A stretch of DNA of 64,000 bases, from NCBI RefSeq assembly GCF_025506355.1, contig NZ_JANZYP010000005.1, positions 124,001 to 188,000 on the forward strand, read 5' to 3'. Source of the DNA: Sphaerisporangium corydalis (GTDB lineage: Bacteria; Actinomycetota; Actinomycetes; Streptosporangiales; Streptosporangiaceae). This document shows positions 59,464 through 64,000 of this stretch, piece after piece (position 1 is the stretch's first letter; the number at the start of each line of letters is the position of its first letter). The notes beneath the pieces were generated by a model. It was not told the DNA's origin. It made no database searches and saw only the letters and a list, made by a program, of their open reading frames with translations. Made by a program: the position numbers and the translations under genes.

Positions 59464-61173
59464 CTAGGAGGACGGTCTGCGGTAGAGCCACACCAGGCGC
59501 GGCTCCAGCAGCCACTTGAAGAGCTTGCGGGTCTCCGGCAGGCACAGGACGATGGCCAGCGCGAAGCAACTGCTCATGATCGCCATGACGCCGAGCGGGC
59601 CGTGCAGCCAGCGGAAGCCCAGCCAGCCCATGTCCTTGGCGATGAGCACCGGCACGCCGTGCAGCAGGTAGCAGTACAGCGTGCGCGTGCCGAGGTCGGT
59701 GAACCAGGTGTTCCTGCGCGGCACCAGCGCCAGGATGGCCGCCGAGACCGTGAGGGCGGCGACCAGCAGGGCGGCGCGCACGCCCATGCCGACCCACCAC
59801 GACATGTGCAGCTCGGCGTAGCTCTCCTTGAAGTACAGGGGGCTGAGCGGGAGGCGCTTGGAGATCAGGAGGGCCACCCCGGCGGCCCCGGCCAGCACGA
59901 CGCCGGCGAGGATCTTCACCCACCGGCGGTTGAGCATCTCGAAGTGGCGCGGCTGGAGCCACAGGCCGAGCACGAAGAACGGCATCAGGCCGAAGAAGCG
60001 GTCCATGCTGAAGTCGCCGGGCAGGTCCGACAGCCCGGCCATCAGGTAGACGCCGACGGCGATCGGCAGGGGGTAGCGCATGCGCCGCCACACCGGCGTG
60101 GAGAGCCGCCACAGCAGCAGGGCCAGCAGGTACCAGTTGAGCCATGACGGGTCGATGATCGTCAGGCTCCACTTGTGGCCGAGCGCGGTGCGCAGCACGG
60201 CGTAGCCGACCTCGACGATCACGTACGGCACGAGGAAGGTGTCGACGAGCTTGTTCGTCTTGGCGTTGGAGTTCCAGAAGTTCCTGCTCAGGTAGCCGCT
60301 GATCAGGACGAACAGCGGCATGTGGAACACGTAGATGAAGACGTAGAGCGAGCGCGAGGAGTGCGTGCCGAGCGTCGGCACCAGAGAGTGGCCGGTCACG
60401 ACCAGCGCGATCAGCACGAACTTCACGTTGTCGAGGTACGGCTCGCGCGCCCGCTTCGCCCGGGCGGGCGCCGGGCTCTCCACGGCCTCGCGGGGCGCGG
60501 AGTCCCCGGCGGGAGCCTCCTGGACGCGGGCCCGCCCGGCGAGGACGGGGGCCGCCGCGGCGGGAGAGGGGTCGTCGGCCACCGGGCGCCGCTCCCAGAA
60601 GGAGAAGCCGTCGGAGACGGGCGCGTCATGCTCGTGCGGGGCCTCGGCGGGCGGCGGCCCGCCCCAGGCCGGCCGGTCGAAGGTGAAGGTCTCGGGGTCG
60701 TCGTCCTCGCCGGGCCCGGGCGCGGGCTCGGCCGTCCGCGCGGGGCGGAGGGCGTACGGCGAGCGGCCGGCCTGCCTGGGACGGCCCGCGGGGGCCTCCG
60801 CGCCCGCGTCGCCCTCGGCCGGAGGACGCGTGCCCTCGGCGGTCTCGGGGGCCGGCCACAGCGGCTCACGGGACCGGCCGCCCGTCGGGGGGCGGTGGCG
60901 GTCCCAGGCGCCCGTGGGAGGCGCCGCGTAGTCGGGCACCGGCCAGCGGGCCGTGGGGGCGTCCTCGGCGGGGTCTTCGGTGGCGTCCCCTGCGGGGTGC
61001 TCGGTGGCGTCCCCGGCGGGATGCTCGGGGCCGCCGTCGCCGGTCTCCGCGTCCTGGCCGGGGTCGATCGGCGCCGGTCCTCGTGTGCCGGGCGCCCCCA
61101 CCTCGTCGGCGTCGGTGGAGACGCCGTCGGTGCGTGGAGACGGAACCTGGAAGGAGGATCTGGTGTCACTCAC
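59464..61173 (-). CDS. Acyltransferase-3 family membrane protein with long disordered N-terminus
   Basis: 569 residues, GTG start. Residues 1-245 are low complexity, Pro/Ala/Glu-rich, with repeats (HPAGDATE) and no fold. The C-terminal 320 residues are an Acyl_transf_3 domain with about ten helices: YLDNVKFVLIALVVTGHSL carries the active-site histidine and VFHMPLFVLISGYLSRNF the next motif. The family moves acyl groups onto sugars or lipids at the membrane (OafA, YcfT-like). YcfT/WcaF-like O-acetylation of a wall glycan is a likely role given the LCP and glycosyltransferase neighbours. No strong ribosome binding site is seen at the GTG. Confidence 0.88.
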   Translation of the reverse strand: MSDTRSSFQVPSPRTDGVSTDADEVGAPGTRGPAPIDPGQDAETGDGGPEHPAGDATEHPAGDATEDPAEDAPTARWPVPDYAAPPTGAWDRHRPPTGGRSREPLWPAPETAEGTRPPAEGDAGAEAPAGRPRQAGRSPYALRPARTAEPAPGPGEDDDPETFTFDRPAWGGPPPAEAPHEHDAPVSDGFSFWERRPVADDPSPAAAAPVLAGRARVQEAPAGDSAPREAVESPAPARAKRAREPYLDNVKFVLIALVVTGHSLVPTLGTHSSRSLYVFIYVFHMPLFVLISGYLSRNFWNSNAKTNKLVDTFLVPYVIVEVGYAVLRTALGHKWSLTIIDPSWLNWYLLALLLWRLSTPVWRRMRYPLPIAVGVYLMAGLSDLPGDFSMDRFFGLMPFFVLGLWLQPRHFEMLNRRWVKILAGVVLAGAAGVALLISKRLPLSPLYFKESYAELHMSWWVGMGVRAALLVAALTVSAAILALVPRRNTWFTDLGTRTLYCYLLHGVPVLIAKDMGWLGFRWLHGPLGVMAIMSSCFALAIVLCLPETRKLFKWLLEPRLVWLYRRPSS

Positions 61174-61350
61174 GGGGGGAACGCTCAGCTATCTGTCGGG
61201 AGACCAGGGGTAGCTTCGGACACTGGCAGGTGCTCAGAAAGAACGCTGCGGAAGGGATTAGGGGCACGCTCGCCAGATCATCCACCCTAACGCCCCCACC
61301 ATCAATTGTCGCGACGGAGCCGGAAGTCGGCCGCCCCGGGACACGCGGAC

Positions 61351-61378
61351 GGCCCGGTCCCGCAGGGGGATCCGGGCC
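61351..61378 (-). terminator. Hairpin after the second LCP gene
   Basis: GGCCCGGTCCC pairs with GGGATCCGGGCC with one bulged A, 17 bp past the LCP stop (which is at 61395 on the minus strand). A likely terminator; the next gene on this strand starts at 61173. Confidence 0.6.
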
Positions 61379-61394
61379 GCGCGGGCATGGTCGG

Positions 61395-63365
61395 TCAGGT
61401 GCTGCAGACGTCGGTCTTGGAGTCGACGACGCGGGCGCTGTCGGGAATGGTGACCGGCACCTTCACGCCCTTGAAGTCGGCTCCGATGACGAGCTGGATG
61501 ATCGGGCCGTCGGCCGGGGTGTCGGTCGTCCCGGCCGGAGGGGTGGTCGTCGCGAGCGGTGTGAAGGGCGTCAGAAGCCCCGTCTTCACCTTCCCGGCGC
61601 CCGGGGCCACCTTGATGGTCAGCAGCTTCGAGGCGACGGGAGTGGCGTAGTCCGCGCCGTCCGCAGCGTTTTTGGCGTACCTGAGCAGGGTTTTCGGTCT
61701 GTCGGTTCCGTCGGCCGGGCGCGCGTCGCCGATCTGGGTGACCTTGAAGCCCTGGGCCGCCAGCGCCTCGGCGACCTCCTTGGCCTTGCCCGGGGTGTTG
61801 GTGCCGTTGACCACCTGGATGCGCACCTGGCCCGGCTTCACGGCGGGCTTGGCCGGCGTGGTGGAGGAGGACGAGGAGGCGCTCGGCTTGGCCGTCGGGG
61901 TGACCTCGACGTCGGTGCGGAGCGACTCGAACATCTTCCCGGCGTCCGGCTGCTTCCACTGCACGCGGTTCTTGTCCGCCGGGTAGGCCTCCCAGGGAAC
62001 CGTGACGAACTTGACACCCTTGGCGGTGAGGCTGCGGGCGCTCTGCCCGATCTGCAGGAGGGTGTCCACGTCGAGCTGCGGGTCCATCACGACCGACTGC
62101 GCGGCGGCGGTGACGAGGCTCAGCAGCTTGGTCGGGGTGGTCAGGGTGTCGCCGCTCGTCGCCTTCTTCGCGACCTGCGACAGGAAGATCTGCTGGCGCT
62201 TGATGCGGCTGATGTCGCTGCCGTCGCCGAGGGAGTGCCGGGCGCGCACGTACGCGAGCGCGGTCTCGCCCTTCACGATCTGCTTGCCGGCCGTCAGGTC
62301 GAGCTTGGCCTGCTTGTCGTGGACCGCCTGGGGCACGCAGATCTGGATGCCGCCGAGGGCGTCGACAATGTTCTTGAAGCCGGTGAAGTCGACCTTGATG
62401 TAGTGGTCGACGCGGATGTTGGTGGTGGACTCGATCGTGTTGATCGTGCAGCCCATGCCGCCCTCGTTGAACGCCGAGTTGATCATGTCGAGGCGGGGAG
62501 GGAGCGCCGCCTTCGTCCGGGCGTTCTTGCACGCGGGGATCTGCACCATCGAGTCGCGCGGGAAGCTGATCAGCGTCGCCTTGTCGCGGTTCGGCGAGAT
62601 GTGCATGAGGATGATCGTGTCGGTGCGCTCGCCCTCGTTGCCCATGTGCTGGCCGTACCGCTTGTTGTCGCCCGCGCGGGAGTCGGAGCCGACGAGCAGG
62701 ACGTTGAGCGCGCCGGTGGTGTTGACCGGCCGGTTGGCGTTCAGGTCGGCGCTCACGTCCTCCTTGCGGAAGTTGCCGAGCAGGTTGCGGTACAGGGTGT
62801 ATCCCCCGAGCGCGACCAGGACCATGACGCTGGTGAGGGCGATGCTGACCCACGCGAGCACCCTCGGGCGCTTGCCGCCGCCCTTGCGCGGAGGCTCGCC
62901 GTCGCCGCGCCTGCGGCCCCGGCGGGCGGGCTCACCCGGCGGCGGGAGGGGACCGGCGAGCACGTCACGCTGCCGGGGCGCGCGCGGGTCGTCGAACGGC
63001 TGCGCGCCCTGCGCGCCATAGGACTGCCCGTCGGCGGGGCCGTACGCCGGCCCGTCCGCACGGCCGTAGGGCTGCGCGCCCGGCGGGCCGTACTGCGCGT
63101 CGGGAGGGCCGTACTGCGCGTCCGGGGGACCGTACTGCCGCGCGTCCTGCCGGCCGTGGGCGTTCTGCTGCGCGTGGTCGACGGGGCGCCCGTAGGCGTC
63201 CGGCTGCCCGTAGGGCTCGGGCGGCGGTTCCTGGGGGGCGCCTCGGCGGCGGCGGGGACGCTCGCCGTCCGCGGGGGGGACGGCGCCGGAGTGGTCCGGG
63301 GTCCGGCCGCGGCTCGACCTGCGGCCGGGCTGGGGCGGCTCGGCGCCGTGTCGGTGCTCGCTCAT
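61395..63365 (-). CDS. LytR-CpsA-Psr (LCP) family protein with LytR_C domain
   Basis: 656 residues. A long disordered cytoplasmic N-terminus (about 1-165) with QYGPPDA repeats; one membrane helix (ISIALTSVMVLVALGGYTLY); an LCP domain (about 205-440) with VLLVGSDSRAG, RTDTIILMHISPNRD, SFPRDSMVQIPACK, MINSAFNEGG and ARHSLGDGSDISRIKRQQ, holding the Asp and Arg residues for the lipid pyrophosphate; then a Ser-rich linker and a LytR_C domain (about 505-570), followed by an extra strand-rich C-terminus. It ligates a lipid-linked glycopolymer to peptidoglycan. It is longer than its relative at 35859, with which it shares domain order. Confidence 0.95.
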   Translation of the reverse strand: MSEHRHGAEPPQPGRRSSRGRTPDHSGAVPPADGERPRRRRGAPQEPPPEPYGQPDAYGRPVDHAQQNAHGRQDARQYGPPDAQYGPPDAQYGPPGAQPYGRADGPAYGPADGQSYGAQGAQPFDDPRAPRQRDVLAGPLPPPGEPARRGRRRGDGEPPRKGGGKRPRVLAWVSIALTSVMVLVALGGYTLYRNLLGNFRKEDVSADLNANRPVNTTGALNVLLVGSDSRAGDNKRYGQHMGNEGERTDTIILMHISPNRDKATLISFPRDSMVQIPACKNARTKAALPPRLDMINSAFNEGGMGCTINTIESTTNIRVDHYIKVDFTGFKNIVDALGGIQICVPQAVHDKQAKLDLTAGKQIVKGETALAYVRARHSLGDGSDISRIKRQQIFLSQVAKKATSGDTLTTPTKLLSLVTAAAQSVVMDPQLDVDTLLQIGQSARSLTAKGVKFVTVPWEAYPADKNRVQWKQPDAGKMFESLRTDVEVTPTAKPSASSSSSTTPAKPAVKPGQVRIQVVNGTNTPGKAKEVAEALAAQGFKVTQIGDARPADGTDRPKTLLRYAKNAADGADYATPVASKLLTIKVAPGAGKVKTGLLTPFTPLATTTPPAGTTDTPADGPIIQLVIGADFKGVKVPVTIPDSARVVDSKTDVCST

Positions 63366-63539
63366 TTCGTCACGAGACTAGGTCACCGGCCCGGTTCCGG
63401 GCGGCATGATCGGGTGAATGGGCTCATGATCATGCAATCTCCAGATGGGTCGGTTGGGTCCGCCAAGCTTACCGACAAGAGGATATTTGCTGGAATGTCG
63501 CAATCGGCCGGTTTACCGGAAGTTCACAGGTTCACCAGG

Positions 63540-64000
63540 TCAGGCGGACTCTGACCGCTCCACCTGCCGCGCCGTCAGGAGCGCGGCGGCCAGACACGCG
63601 AGCGGCACCGCGGGCAGCGTGTACCGGTAGTCGAATTCGGCGGTGGCGGCGGGGATCGCGAGCAACGCCAGAGAGGTCATCCACGGCAGCGCCCACGACG
63701 CGCCCGCCCCCCCGCCGCGCCGCCTCCGTACGAGCGCGACCGCCGGAGGCAGGAGAAGGATCACCAGCAGCGCCGCGCCGGGAAGCCGCACGACGTCCTG
63801 GTAGGCGCGTATCCAGCCCGCGTACGGCTCCACGATGCGCGTGCCGATCGGGCCGTCCTCGTACCGCTCGGCCGCCGCGGCGCCCGCCATCGCCGGCGCG
63901 CGCGTGGGCGGCGGCGGGGCCGTCGCCGGGAACTCGTAGAGGTCGTAGATCGCCTGGTCGGGGTAGACGGGGCGGCCTGGCGAGAACGACCGCGCCATCT
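63540..64000 (-). CDS. Integral membrane protein, C-terminal part (5' end outside window)
   Basis: About 153 residues of the C-terminus; the frame is open to the window edge, so the start lies beyond it. An external loop (VEPYAGWIRAYQDVV) is followed by two or three hydrophobic helices (GAALLVILLLPPAVALV, WMTSLALLAIPAATA, LPAVPLACLAAALLTA) with EFDYRYTLPAVPL between them. The Y-R-Y-x-L-P-x-x-P pattern recalls polytopic glycosyltransferases (GT39/GT83-like) that use polyprenyl-linked sugars. Not proven; a plain membrane hypothetical is the alternative. Confidence 0.6.
   Translation of the reverse strand, partial: MARSFSPGRPVYPDQAIYDLYEFPATAPPPPTRAPAMAGAAAAERYEDGPIGTRIVEPYAGWIRAYQDVVRLPGAALLVILLLPPAVALVRRRRGGGAGASWALPWMTSLALLAIPAATAEFDYRYTLPAVPLACLAAALLTARQVERSESA

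Overview
The window is high-GC actinobacterial DNA. The gene content and order (filamentous-actinomycete regulators, VanY-type peptidase, LCP wall ligases, an indigoidine-type NRPS, iron-box controlled bacterioferritin) suggest a member of the Streptosporangiales, for example the Nonomuraea/Streptosporangium group. That placement is inference; no rRNA gene or other decisive marker is present. I saw no tRNA, rRNA, CRISPR array, phage gene or intact transposase.

Layout. 1-1.5 kb: end of a metallo-beta-lactamase-fold hydrolase, then bfd-bfr behind tandem iron boxes. 1.8-10.2 kb: an OmpR-type two-component pair, a GtrA protein, a lipoprotein, purK-purE, UDP-glucose dehydrogenase and an acyl-CoA dehydrogenase. 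10.2-17.1 kb (accessory): a large repeat-rich membrane protein, a small hypothetical, then a three-gene cassette of NUDIX/winged-helix regulator, nucleoside-phosphorylase-fold effector and multi-pass membrane protein. The last two share a short GVQAG-type motif like those of amyloid/RHIM-like signalling pairs, and the cassette looks like a biological conflict (immunity) system. 17.2-25.2 kb: a cell-envelope stress module of secreted protein, response regulator, kinase, lipoprotein, periplasmic adaptor, MacB-like ABC ATPase and permease, and a VanY-like carboxypeptidase. Two matching 11-bp direct-repeat boxes lie upstream of the regulator and of the lipoprotein/ABC operon. 25.2-26.3 kb: non-coding DNA with a long duplication between inverted repeats.

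26.3-34.0 kb: a six-gene minus-strand operon for indigoidine/minimycin-type chemistry: single-module NRPS (A-Ox-PCP-TE), PptA-like tautomerase, PsuG-like C-glycosidase, HAD phosphatase, fungal-type uracil phosphoribosyltransferase and EamA exporter. 34.2-35.0 kb is purC. 35.2-48.4 kb is a teichoic-acid/polyol-phosphate island: LCP ligase, glycosyltransferases, TagF-like polymerase, TarI-TarJ fusion, two CDP-alcohol phosphotransferases, a nucleotidyltransferase and a glycerol-1-phosphate dehydrogenase homologue. 48.5-58.2 kb is mixed: MOSC protein, XRE-TPR regulator, LuxR-type ATPase regulator with a DUF4242 protein, a nucleotidyltransferase flanked by a 74-bp inverted repeat, an acetoacetate-decarboxylase-fold protein and an MFS transporter. 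58.2-64 kb returns to the envelope: GT4 glycosyltransferase, acyltransferase-3 protein, a second LCP ligase and the end of a membrane protein.

Many start codons were moved from the longest reading frame to an internal start with a good ribosome binding site; each case is stated. Simple tandem repeats are unusually frequent, both between genes and inside them.
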